From Nitrosospira sp. Nl5 (lineage in GTDB: Bacteria; Pseudomonadota; Gammaproteobacteria; Burkholderiales; Nitrosomonadaceae), in contig NZ_FMVQ01000001.1 in the NCBI RefSeq assembly GCF_900102495.1, forward strand, positions 310,001 through 374,000: DNA of 64,000 bases. The letters run 5' to 3'. Below are positions 8,654 to 15,833 of the stretch, in pieces. The position numbers were made by a program, and so were the translations under genes. The first letter of the stretch is position 1, and each line of letters starts with the position of its first letter. The notes under the pieces were generated by a model. That model was given only the letters and a program-made list of their open reading frames with translations, was not told where the DNA came from and did no database searches.

Positions 8654-8756
8654 GGAAAAAGCCGCGCCAAAGACTACGCCACAATGTGGCCTTTCGAACA
8701 GAATGAATAAGGGAAAAGGACAATAATAAACTGTAGCCAATGCAAGGAGGTGCGCC

Positions 8757-8834
8757 ATGAACGACTTTCTAATGTTTTGGAGTACATATATTCTTGTGCT
8801 TATCGCTAGTTTGGGAGTGCTGGTAGTAGGTTGA
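8757..8834 (+). CDS. 25-residue single-helix membrane peptide
   Basis: ATG 8757 has a near-perfect AAGGAGG site seven bases upstream, and a strong terminator follows 20 bp after the stop, so this is a complete monocistronic unit. The product MNDFLMFWSTYILVLIASLG plus VLVVG is one transmembrane helix and is a paralogue of the peptide at 3032-3112 (same length, MN start, CGCCATGAAC start context). Function unknown. Confidence 0.65.
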   Translation: MNDFLMFWSTYILVLIASLGVLVVG

Positions 8835-8853
8835 GATGAATCGATGGCGATGG

Positions 8854-8883
8854 GCCCGGTGCGACTGCTACCGGGCTTTTTTA
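8854..8883 (+). terminator. Terminator of the tiny peptide gene
   Basis: GCCCGGT...ACCGGGC, a perfect 7-bp stem with a 9-base loop, followed by seven T with no interruption. Confidence 0.85.
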
Positions 8884-9071
8884 TTGGCAATAAAAACGGC
8901 GGGAGCGGGGTAGGGATTATTACGCGTGAATCAAACAGGTATTGAGGGAGCGTGGATAGAAGTTATCTCCGGTACATTGGCACAGGTGATTCCCTGTCCT
9001 TGGCCGGGTTTAGAACTTTCGAAGTACGTGAGCCTCCCGTGTAGGCCGCATTTTTTAGGCTGGTAACTCGT

Positions 9072-9923
9072 ATGAACGCAAATTGCGTTCTTCCTATTAT
9101 CGTATTTGCGGGCGCGTCGCTGCCCCTGACTGTACAGGCTGCGCCGGACGGCGAGCTACTCGATCTGATTAACGCTTACCGTGCGGATCCTCCATCTTGC
9201 GAGGGTGTGCCGAAAGGACCGCTACCGCCGCTGGAGTCCAATTCAGCTCTCGCCCGGATGGAACTCGGAGCCGGTAGACAACTGAAGGAGGTACTGCGTG
9301 CTGCTGGTTTTCTGGCAGCGCGTGCCGAAGTCATAACCTTATCAGGGCCGTCGGATGCGGGCGCGGCAATGCGCTTCGCCGCGCAGCTCAACTGTCGTCT
9401 GCTACTAAGCCGGCGTTACTCGGTAGCCGGCGTGTCGCGGCAGGGCCGGGAATGGCAAATCCTGCTGGCGCAGCCGCTGCTGGGTCCCGATATTGGGGAC
9501 TGGCAGGAAGCGGGACGCCAGGTATTGAAGCTGGTGAATTCAGAACGTGCCAAAGGGCGCGCTTGCGGCAGTGCGTACTATGAAGCGGTACTCCCGCTGC
9601 ATTGGAGCGCAAAACTGGGAGCCGCCGCGCTCTCACACAGTCGTGACATGGCCCAACACAATTACTTCGGGCATAAGGGCAGCAACGGCAGTACCGTGGC
9701 AGTGCGCGCAAGGGACGAGGGCTATCTGTGGCGGAGGATTGGGGAGAACGTGGCGACGGGTAGGGCCAAGCCGGAGCAAGTGGTTGAGGGCTGGCTATCA
9801 AGTCCCGGCCATTGCCTCAACATTATGAACGGGAGTTTTACCGAAATGGGCGCCGCTTATGCCGTTAACCCGAAAAGCGACACGGTGATTTACTGGACCC
9901 AGGTTTTTGGAACGCCACGTTAG
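9072..9923 (+). CDS. Secreted CAP-domain (SCP/PR1-like) protein
   Basis: 283 residues. Signal peptide at 1-23 ending in VQA. Residues 25-145 form a degenerate N-terminal domain with a Pro-rich cysteine loop. Residues 150-283 are a CAP domain: LVNSERAKGRACG, LHWSAKLGAAALSHSRDMA with the conserved His, NYFGHKGSNGST, IGENVATG and GHCLNIMNGSFTEMGAAYA. Bacterial CAP proteins act outside the cytoplasm with poorly known roles. The last ~255 bp are duplicated at 11008-11259. Confidence 0.88.
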   Translation: MNANCVLPIIVFAGASLPLTVQAAPDGELLDLINAYRADPPSCEGVPKGPLPPLESNSALARMELGAGRQLKEVLRAAGFLAARAEVITLSGPSDAGAAMRFAAQLNCRLLLSRRYSVAGVSRQGREWQILLAQPLLGPDIGDWQEAGRQVLKLVNSERAKGRACGSAYYEAVLPLHWSAKLGAAALSHSRDMAQHNYFGHKGSNGSTVAVRARDEGYLWRRIGENVATGRAKPEQVVEGWLSSPGHCLNIMNGSFTEMGAAYAVNPKSDTVIYWTQVFGTPR

Positions 9924-9985
9924 CGTTTGATCCATTTAGCCTCAATTGTTGGCACGACGAGCAAAAGGCAATATCAATGGGCAAT

Positions 9986-10018
9986 ATCAATGGGGTCAGA
10001 CTCGATTGATTGTAAGAC
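9986..10018. repeat. Left half-unit of the palindromic repeat, before RAYT
   Basis: ATCAATGGGGTCAGACTCGA then TTGATTGTAAG, the left arm of the ~80-bp repeat. It directly precedes the truncated RAYT gene, the usual arrangement of REP elements and their transposase. Confidence 0.6.
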
Positions 10019-10045
10019 AAAAGCGGGATATAGTGCCGTTTTCCA

Positions 10046-10070
10046 AGATAAGAGATAAGAGATAAGAGAT
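10046..10070. repeat. Short tandem repeat, AGATAAG x 3.6
   Basis: Three perfect 7-bp units plus four bases, lying just before the RAYT start. A slippage-prone tract that could alter spacing to the GTG start; it contains no ribosome site. Confidence 0.6.
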
Positions 10071-10074
10071 TGCA

Positions 10075-10284
10075 GTGGCGCGCTTGCCCAGGTTCATCAT
10101 CCCCGGCCAACCGCAGCATGTCATTCTGCGGGGGAATAATCGTACAGCGGTTTTCTCCGAGGAAGCGGATTACCGGTTTTATCTGAATAAATTGCGGTTG
10201 GCCTGCAAGAAGCATGGGTGCGACATCCATGCTTACGTACTGATCGATAATATGGTTAAGGGAGAGAGCTACTGGGCTCAGTAG
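10075..10284 (+). pseudogene. Truncated REP-associated tyrosine transposase (RAYT)
   Basis: The first ~60 residues (PRFIIPGQPQHVILRGNNRT, then a YRFYLNKLRLACKKHG helix and IHAYVLIDN) match the N-terminus of RAYT/TnpA-REP proteins (Y1 transposase superfamily). The frame ends at residue 69 just where the conserved TNHVHLL histidine motif should begin, and the catalytic tyrosine region is gone. It is therefore inactive. GTG start. Flanked by units of a palindromic repeat family that it may once have mobilised. Confidence 0.8.
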
Positions 10285-10303
10285 TTTTACGGGGAAACAA
10301 GTC

Positions 10304-10792
10304 GTGACAAATCATGATATCCCGTCTTATTTAAATTTCGATAAGCAAAGCTATCCGTGGAAACCGGATATCGATTATCGGAAGGAGCCTCAAAAATACC
10401 GGGTAGGTAAAGGCGAACAGGGGGTATTGATATGTGAACCCTATAAAAGCGAATTGACGCCGCATTGGCGCTTTAAAACGCCGGCAATGGCAAAAATCAG
10501 CAGCGTAATCCTTTATCAAATGTTTGAAAAATACCTAGAGGCGGAGGATTTTGTCGGCGCTGATCTCGCAAGGAAGTTCCTGCAAATGGGCTATACCCGG
10601 GCACGGCGATATGCGAATTATAAAAGCGGGATCAAATATGATAAAAACAAGGATTACGCTTTGAAAGAGAAAGGCACAGGCGATCCATTGAAAGCGCAAA
10701 GCGCGGCCATTTTTTACCAAAAATGGAAGCAGGCCGAAGCGCATCCTTATTATGCCTCTCGCAAGAAAGCATGGCGTGAGACATATGGATAA
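10304..10792 (+). CDS. DUF4385-family protein
   Basis: 162 residues from GTG 10304 with a GGGGA site. Sequence features such as YPWKPDIDYRKEPQKYRVGK near the start and GYTRARRYANYKSG centrally are typical of the DUF4385 family, small soluble proteins found in bacteria and phages with no known function. It sits between the RAYT relic and a full palindromic repeat, inside a segment flanked by duplicated CAP gene ends, so it may be passenger cargo. Confidence 0.75.
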   Translation: MTNHDIPSYLNFDKQSYPWKPDIDYRKEPQKYRVGKGEQGVLICEPYKSELTPHWRFKTPAMAKISSVILYQMFEKYLEAEDFVGADLARKFLQMGYTRARRYANYKSGIKYDKNKDYALKEKGTGDPLKAQSAAIFYQKWKQAEAHPYYASRKKAWRETYG

Positions 10793-10908
10793 GCTGAGCT
10801 CGCTCGCTTGGACAAGTCGCGTCAGTCGAATTTGCTCGCGTGATTGGCTACAAAAACATGGGCCGGTCAGTTCTTATATTCGAGTCTATAAATAAATCAA
10901 TAGAAATA

Positions 10909-10988
10909 AATCAAGGGTCAGATTCGATTGATCGTGAGATCGTACGGCCAGAACAATTTAAGATCAATCGAATCTGACCCTATTGATT
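10909..10988. repeat. Full ~80-bp palindromic repeat
   Basis: Arms AATCAAGGGTCAGATTCGAT and its complement ATCGAATCTGACCCTATTGATT enclose a core with GTACGGCCAGAACAATTTAAG. The arms can form a long hairpin. Same family as 12509, 14189 and 14794. A tandem ATTGATTGTACAC doublet (10982-11007) follows. Confidence 0.8.
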
Positions 10989-11007
10989 GTACACATTGAT
11001 TGTACAC

Positions 11008-11259
11008 AAGGGACGAGGGCTATCTGCGACGGGAGGATTGGGAGAACGTGGCGACAGGTAGGGCCAGCCCGAGCAGGTGGTCGAGGGCTGGCTATCAAGT
11101 CCCGGCCATTGCCAATATTATGAACGGGAATTTTACCGAAATGGGCGCCGCTTATGCCGTTAACCCGAAAAGCGACACGGTAATTTACTGGACCCAGCTT
11201 TTGGAACGCCACGTTAGTGATTGATCCATTTAGCCTCAATTGTTGGCACGACGAGCAAA
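11008..11259 (+). pseudogene. Duplicated 3' end of the CAP gene
   Basis: 252 bp nearly identical to 9710-9965, covering the last ~70 codons of the CAP gene plus 42 bp downstream. Small deletions break the frame several times, so it is non-coding. With the parent copy it forms direct repeats around the 10.0-11.0 kb segment. Confidence 0.85.
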
Positions 11260-11308
11260 TGCAGAATAAGTGTCTCATTAATACTTGATGGTATTCGGAG
11301 AGTTACAT

Positions 11309-11812
11309 ATGACCTCAACCAGTGCCGGAATCCTTCCCTATCGATTAAAACCCGATCGCATTGAGGTGCTGCTTGTTCACCCGGGCGGACCATTTTGGTC
11401 GAAGAAGGACTTCGGGGCGTGGTCAATAGCGAAAGGCGAGTATGAAGAAGGCGAACATCCTCTCCAGGCCGCGTTGAGAGAATTCTTTGAGGAAACGGGG
11501 CATCAGCCGGCGGCACCATATTTACCTCTTGCACGGCGCAGGCAGCCGAGTGGAAAACGCATTGAGGTATGGGCAGCCGAGAGCGAATGGGATCCTTCCA
11601 ACCTGGTTTCAAATACGTTCACCATAGAGTGGCCAAAGGGGTCCGGTAAAATCCGGGAATACCCTGAGGTGGACCGCGCTGAGTGGTTTAATATAGCAGA
11701 GGCCGCTCGCCGCATTGTTCCCGGTCAACAAGGATTTCTTCAGGAGTTGCATGAGAAGCTGACCGGGAAAAAGCTCAGGGGTGAAACTGCCGGGGATGGA
11801 TCTCATCCTTAA
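11309..11812 (+). CDS. Nudix hydrolase
   Basis: 167 residues from ATG 11309, chosen for the GGAG site eight bases upstream; in-frame TTG/ATG at 11285/11288 are less likely. The Nudix box G43-x5-E49-x7-R57-E58-x2-E61-E62-x-G64 is complete, so it should bind Mg2+ and hydrolyse a nucleoside diphosphate linked to another moiety. The N-terminal TSAGILPYRL and the PGGPFWSKKDFGAWSIAKGE stretch resemble the NTP-pyrophosphohydrolase/diadenosine-polyphosphate-like branch. Substrate not predictable. Confidence 0.9.
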   Translation: MTSTSAGILPYRLKPDRIEVLLVHPGGPFWSKKDFGAWSIAKGEYEEGEHPLQAALREFFEETGHQPAAPYLPLARRRQPSGKRIEVWAAESEWDPSNLVSNTFTIEWPKGSGKIREYPEVDRAEWFNIAEAARRIVPGQQGFLQELHEKLTGKKLRGETAGDGSHP

Positions 11813-12190
11813 ATGTCCTAACAGGCCCCATGAGTCAAGTCCTGCTTCATTTTGGGTAAAAACGGATGTACCCCAATTCTTCACCATGGATGCATCCAGT
11901 GGGCTGCTTTTTTCCGTCGGCGTTGACCGAGCGATTAGCTCGCATTTGCTATCTTCTTGCGATCTATATGAAACAGGCGGTAGAACATGAAGGCAATGAT
12001 TGCCAGGTTCAGCGTCAGGGCCCACTTCAACAATCTGCTGCGGTAGCCTCGACTGTGGCCTACCGAACAGTATGAGCGGTTAAAAGACGTTAACCTGTTC
12101 CCATGTCGTTTTCAGTCTCAGTACTTGTGTCAGCACTTCAGTGCGACTGACTACGGTAATCAAACGTAAGTTTTTAACAGGAGATTGATC
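11813..12190. other. Intergenic region with a possible gene relic
   Basis: 378 bp. No intact gene. A minus-strand frame at 11935-12060 looks protein-like (see that entry). The CsbD promoter must lie in the right third; no clear -35/-10 pair was identified. Confidence 0.4.
11935..12060 (-). pseudogene. Possible 3' relic of a membrane protein gene
   Basis: The minus strand reads GYRSRLLKWALTLNLAIIAF then MFYRLFHIDRKKIANAS and a stop: a hydrophobic helix followed by a basic end, as in the C-terminus of an inner-membrane protein. Upstream the frame soon meets a stop and there is no start. The parent family is not recognised. Confidence 0.3.
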
Positions 12191-12376
12191 ATGAATAAAG
12201 ACCAAGTGAAAGGAACCGCGAAAGACGTCGCAGGAAAAGTTCAGGAAGAAGCCGGCAGGGCGGCAGGAAGTAAAGAGCATGAAGCCAAAGGCGTCGGCAA
12301 ACAAGTTTCCGGCAAAGCCCAAAAGAAATATGGAGATGCCAAGGATGCCGCAAAGGACGCAGCGGACGAGCTTTAA
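12191..12376 (+). CDS. CsbD-family stress protein
   Basis: 61 residues from ATG 12191 (AGGAG seven bases upstream). Highly charged, Ala/Lys/Gly-rich and disordered-looking, with the family signature DQVKGTAKDVAGKVQEEAGR at the start and GKAQKKYGDAK later. CsbD-like proteins are abundant under general stress in many bacteria; biochemical role unknown. It is a single-gene unit with its own terminator. Confidence 0.9.
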   Translation: MNKDQVKGTAKDVAGKVQEEAGRAAGSKEHEAKGVGKQVSGKAQKKYGDAKDAAKDAADEL

Positions 12377-12402
12377 GCTCTGCGTTCCGACACTCCTCTT
12401 CT

Positions 12403-12425
12403 AACCCGCTCCGGCGGGTTTTTGT
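12403..12425 (+). terminator. CsbD terminator
   Basis: CCCGC-TCCG-GCGGG hairpin followed by TTTTTG TTT, 26 bp after the csbD-like stop; same stem as at 7407 and 20340. Confidence 0.85.
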
Positions 12426-12508
12426 TTATTAGCCCCGCTTCTTCGGTGCTGTTTCTACCGTCAATAAGATTAGCCAAACTCGCGGTAACTCAATTGATTA
12501 TCATAAGG

Positions 12509-12588
12509 ATCAATGGGATCAGATTCGATTGATCTTAAATTGTTCTGGCCGTACGATCTCACAATCAATCGAACCTGACCCCATTGAT
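12509..12588. repeat. Full palindromic repeat, inverted orientation
   Basis: Same family as 10909-10988 but in the opposite orientation: its core reads GATCTTAAATTGTTCTGGCC, the complement of the core seen in the other copies. Long hairpin potential. Confidence 0.8.
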
Positions 12589-12643
12589 TATGTATATCGG
12601 GTAAAGGGAGCGCAGCCCAGTTTTATTATCCGATCCGGCCTGG

Positions 12644-13222
12644 TCATTTCCGGGACTTCGCCTTGCCCTTTCTCTTGATTATTTCATTTCGGATTTCATG
12701 GAACTGCTCCCGCATTTCATGCTCGATGAAGAGCTTTCCCACCGCCAAAGGAATCCAAATCTCCGGGATGGTATCAGTATGATGGATAACACGGGTTTGC
12801 TCGCCTTCAGTGATTAGCTGGGTGGTACCTTCCATCTTGCGCATGTTGCCACTGATCAGGTGTGTCCGGATCTTATGGAAAGGCATCAGTCTTATTTCCC
12901 GTGTTGACTCGAATGGATAGCTGACGGGACCGTAAGTCGCAACGCCGCGCTGAAAAATCGTCAACGTTTCTCCAGAAACGCTGACTACCTTGCTCTCTTC
13001 CAAGTTGGAGACAAAGTTGACCATATGGTCGAAGTCGGTTAGCACGACCCAGACTTCCTGTTGGGTGGCTGGAACGGTAAAAATTACATCAACAATAACG
13101 TTTTCCTCAATCATTTTTACCTGAACATCAATATCCTTAACCTCCATCGGACCTGCCAGCGCCGTCATCGTAAATAGCATGGACCACATGAATAGCAGGA
13201 AGGAAGCGTTTCTCATTGGCAC
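12644..13222 (-). CDS. SRPBCC-fold (START/polyketide-cyclase-like) exported protein
   Basis: 192 residues from GTG 13222 (or ATG 13216). Signal peptide in the first 24 residues (SFLLFMWSMLFTMTALAG). The mature part shows the SRPBCC pattern: VIFTVPATQQEVWVVLTDFD, then FVSNLEESKVV and alternating beta strands, ending in a long C-terminal helix and a basic tail. The fold binds hydrophobic ligands in a deep pocket; the ligand here is unknown. Periplasmic by its signal peptide. Confidence 0.82.
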   Translation of the reverse strand: MPMRNASFLLFMWSMLFTMTALAGPMEVKDIDVQVKMIEENVIVDVIFTVPATQQEVWVVLTDFDHMVNFVSNLEESKVVSVSGETLTIFQRGVATYGPVSYPFESTREIRLMPFHKIRTHLISGNMRKMEGTTQLITEGEQTRVIHHTDTIPEIWIPLAVGKLFIEHEMREQFHEIRNEIIKRKGKAKSRK

Positions 13223-13755
13223 ATACAGGAGAGGGGGGGCGGGTTAATTACCCGTGGAATGGGAGGGAAATTCGAGTCTGCTGTAAATTATAAACAGACC
13301 ATCTAAATCGCTGCCGGTGAGCCCCCATGGAACTCAGAAGTGCATTCTGCTCATGCGGGAGGATCAAGCGGGACTCGCAGGCGAATGTACTCGGGCATTT
13401 TACAAGTCATTGCCGGCCTATGCTCGTGGCAGTATCTTTTTATTTCTCCACCGCGCTCTTTTTGCCGCGCGTAGAATCTCGCTGCCCGGCCAGGAGCCCC
13501 GCTATCGAGACATCTTCGTCAAGATTGTCCCAACGAATGCCGTTAATCGATAGTTCGTATTTTTGCTGTTGTCCGAATTAGCGTGCATCAGCCGGGGAAA
13601 CTACGCCAGGGGAACGCCGAGCATATATGCGCGATGGGACGTTAAGTCTCGACTGTCTCGGTTCCCAAGCCTGCCATCTCCACTCGACGCTGGCGCCACT
13701 CCGAAGTTCGCTCAAATGGTTGAGCCTGTTAACATGAAAACTTGTTCTACGTCAC
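13223..13755. other. Intergenic region, nothing recognised
   Basis: 533 bp between two leftward genes. Overlapping plus-strand frames at 13317-13787 have no ribosome sites and low-complexity Cys/Arg/Ser composition typical of chance frames. No repeat or hairpin of note. Confidence 0.45.
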
Positions 13756-14034
13756 TTAGTGTTTTTGTTCACCTAGGCCACTCATAACATTGCCTAATAT
13801 CCCAATAAAATTCTCCATCCCGTAACTTAACAGTTTGAGCTGCGTTTCGTCGGGCTCGCTTCCACCAAAGGCGGCTATCATTTGATCCAGCGGTATTTCT
13901 CCGTGTAACGTCTGGTAGTGAGCAAGATTTAAGGCGAGCAATCGCGCACACTGGGCGAGCTCTTCTTTCGAAGACTGCTCAATTAAGCCATCAGCCAGTT
14001 GATAGTAACGTTCGAATGTCGACAGGTCTCCCAT
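13756..14034 (-). CDS. Hypothetical protein, paralogue of 18451-18734
   Basis: 92 residues from ATG 14034 (GGAGGAAC site). Helical and acidic; the core CARLLALNLAHYQTLHGEIP and C-terminal GMENFIGILGNVMSGL align with CRLLAMNVAHYEITYGVLP and GMETMAGVLGNVIQGL of the gene at 18451-18734, so the two are paralogues. No known family recognised. It stands alone, whereas its paralogue is followed by a second gene. Confidence 0.65.
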   Translation of the reverse strand: MGDLSTFERYYQLADGLIEQSSKEELAQCARLLALNLAHYQTLHGEIPLDQMIAAFGGSEPDETQLKLLSYGMENFIGILGNVMSGLGEQKH

Positions 14035-14188
14035 TAAAGTTCCTCCATCATGAAGATGCCCTACCTTAACCAGCATTAAGATTTGGCGCTATAGCACGAT
14101 GTAGCTGTAGTTCTCAGTAGCTCAAGCTTTACAAACGAAAATGTGTTGTTTCTTTGATGTCATGTCCCGAGAGAAGATCTACCGAATG

Positions 14189-14270
14189 ATCAAATGGGGT
14201 CAGGTTCGATTGATTGTAAGACCGTACTGCAAGAACAATTTAAGATCAATTGAACCTGACCCCATTGATT
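14189..14270. repeat. Full palindromic repeat left of the VOC gene
   Basis: ATCAAATGGGGTCAGGTTCG...CGAACCTGACCCCATTGATT-type arms around a GACCGTACTGCAAGAACAAT core. Nearly identical to 14794-14874; the two copies bracket the VOC gene in the same orientation. Confidence 0.85.
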
Positions 14271-14316
14271 CATTGATTCCTTGCATGCAATATTTACCTT
14301 TTTGCAACGCGCTCGC

Positions 14317-14754
14317 TCAGCCGAGTTCTTGGGCGAGTCCGATGAGAAGACCTTCAGGCCCTCGGATGTAGCAAAGTCGATACGCGTCTTTATACTGGAC
14401 TACTTCGCCTACAAGCTGCGCGCCGCGCTTGCGGAGCCTTTCAAGCGTCTCGTCAATATCGTCCACGGCGAACATGATGCGGAGGTAGCCTAGGGCGTTT
14501 ACAGGAGCGTTGCGGTGATCCGCAACGGCAGGTGGCGTCAGGAAGCGGGAGAGCTCAAGCCGCCCGTTGCCATCCGGCGTGCGCATCATTGCAATCTCGA
14601 CGCGCTGATTGCCCAGTCCAGTGACACGCCCGGCCCATTCGCCTTCAATCGTGGTCCGACCTTCGAGTTCGAGGCCGAGCTCACGAAAGAAATCAATCGT
14701 CTCTCCGAGGTCATCGACGACGATCCCTATGTTATCCATCCGTTTGAGTGCCAT
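14317..14754 (-). CDS. VOC-family (glyoxalase/dioxygenase-fold) protein
   Basis: 145 residues with two beta-alpha-beta-beta-beta modules: RMDNIGIVVDDLGETIDFFR opens module one and LGYLRIMFAVDDIDETLERL opens module two, ending GPEGLLIGLAQELG where the C-terminal metal-ligand glutamate is usually found; that position here reads glycine-rich, so metal binding is uncertain. VOC proteins include glyoxalase I, dioxygenases and drug-binding proteins. It lies between two identical palindromic repeats, perhaps as mobilised cargo. Confidence 0.85.
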   Translation of the reverse strand: MALKRMDNIGIVVDDLGETIDFFRELGLELEGRTTIEGEWAGRVTGLGNQRVEIAMMRTPDGNGRLELSRFLTPPAVADHRNAPVNALGYLRIMFAVDDIDETLERLRKRGAQLVGEVVQYKDAYRLCYIRGPEGLLIGLAQELG

Positions 14755-14793
14755 GTGCCCAATCTACTAATAACGGCCGATAAGCAGATGAAG

Positions 14794-14874
14794 ATCAATG
14801 GGGTCAGGTTCGATTGATTGTAAGACCGTACGGCAAGAACAATTTAAGATCAATCGAACCTGACCCCATTGATT
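14794..14874. repeat. Full palindromic repeat right of the VOC gene
   Basis: ATCAATGGGGTCAGGTTCGA arm, GACCGTACGGCAAGAACAAT core and the complementary arm ending CCCCATTGATT. Best-conserved member of the family. Confidence 0.88.
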
Positions 14875-14968
14875 CACAATACAGAGTGGTCATTCAGCAT
14901 TCCATCGCAACATCAAGGCACATTGTGAGGCCGACAGCAGCGCAGCGCGCGGAATAGAGAACTTACGG

Positions 14969-15026
14969 TAACTCACTAGATCGAATTACAGGAACGCACC
15001 GGATCGGATTACAGTAACTCACTAGA
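14969..15026. repeat. Imperfect direct repeat upstream of the DUF5131 gene
   Basis: TAACTCACTAGA occurs at 14969-14980 and 15015-15026, each next to an ATCGRATTACAG block (14980-14991 and 15003-15014). The unit lies 55-110 bp before the DUF5131 start and could be an operator or a target duplication. Confidence 0.4.
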
Positions 15027-15081
15027 GAGAGATACAAGAGCTGTCGCAGTAACGGATATAATTGAATTCAACAGGAGGATT

Positions 15082-15828
15082 ATGGCAACGCAATCATCAA
15101 TCGAATGGACGGAACAGACGTGGAACCCAACAACGGGCTGCACAAAGGTCTCGCCAGGCTGCAAGAATTGTTACGCAGAAGTCATGGCGCGCCGTCTGCA
15201 TGCCATGGGTGCGGCGGGCTACGAGAACGAGTTCAAATTGACGTTGCACCCACAACGACTGGAGCAACCTATAAAGCGTAAGAAGCCCACGGTTTATTTT
15301 GTAAACTCGATGAGCGATCTATTCCACGATGACGTCTCTGATGAGTTTCTGGATCGGGTGTTTGACGTTATCAAGAAGACGTCGCAACACACGTATCAAA
15401 TATTGACGAAGCGGGCCGAACGGTTACCGGAATACTTTCGTCATAGGACGTGTCCAGATAATGTTTGGTTGGGTGTTTCCGTGGAAGACAAACAATATGG
15501 CGTACCGCGGATTGGTCACTTGCGCCAGGTGAATGCGCGCGTTCGCTTTTTATCCGTCGAACCGTTGCTTGAGGATGTGGGCGAGATTGACCTAACCGAC
15601 ATACATTGGGTGATCGTGGGTGGCGAGTCAGGTCACAAGGCGCGACCCATGCAACCTGAGTGGGTAGAAAGCATAAAAAGGCAGGCAGAAGAAGTGGGTG
15701 TGGCGTTCTTCTTTAAGCAGTGGGGCGGATGGGGCTCAGACGGAGTAAAGCGCGACAAAAAAACAAATGGCAGGGTGCTGAATGGACGAACTTGGGATAA
15801 CATGCCAGCGTTATCGATCAATGCTTAA
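15082..15828 (+). CDS. DUF5131 (phage Gp37/Gp68-like) three-Cys protein
   Basis: 248 residues, ribosome site GGAGG. The N-terminus SSIEWTEQTWNPTTGCTKVS carries a Cys20-x6-Cys27-x2-Cys30 cluster, the family hallmark, which resembles the iron-sulfur ligand set of radical-SAM enzymes with altered spacing. Later blocks (YFVNSMSDLFHDDV, YQILTKRAERLPEY, NVWLGVSVED, RFLSVEPLLED and WVIVGGESGHKARPM) suggest a TIM-barrel. Biochemistry is unproven. The partner TcmP starts 5 bp after its stop, so the two are surely co-translated. Both occur in phages and accessory islands; defence or anti-defence is a guess. Confidence 0.88.
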   Translation: MATQSSIEWTEQTWNPTTGCTKVSPGCKNCYAEVMARRLHAMGAAGYENEFKLTLHPQRLEQPIKRKKPTVYFVNSMSDLFHDDVSDEFLDRVFDVIKKTSQHTYQILTKRAERLPEYFRHRTCPDNVWLGVSVEDKQYGVPRIGHLRQVNARVRFLSVEPLLEDVGEIDLTDIHWVIVGGESGHKARPMQPEWVESIKRQAEEVGVAFFFKQWGGWGSDGVKRDKKTNGRVLNGRTWDNMPALSINA

Positions 15829-15833
15829 TTCGC

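Larger units (their letters stand above)
8341..8756. other. Intergenic region with repeat half-unit and gene relic
   Basis: 416 bp holding a half-copy of the palindromic repeat (8484-8512) and a relic of a gene related to 17165-17443 (8597-8653). Frames here lack ribosome sites. Confidence 0.5.

Noticed and set aside
10046-10070. Short tandem AGATAAG units considered as a CRISPR-like or operator array
   Set aside because: Units are contiguous without spacers and only 25 bp in all; simple slippage repeat.
13317-13787. Plus-strand frames of 74-84 residues in the gap
   Set aside because: Cys/Arg/Ser-rich chance composition, overlapping frames and no ribosome site.
8484-14874. Palindromic repeat cluster considered as a CRISPR array
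   Set aside because: Copies are 80 bp, unevenly spaced, in both orientations, with genes between and no cas genes.
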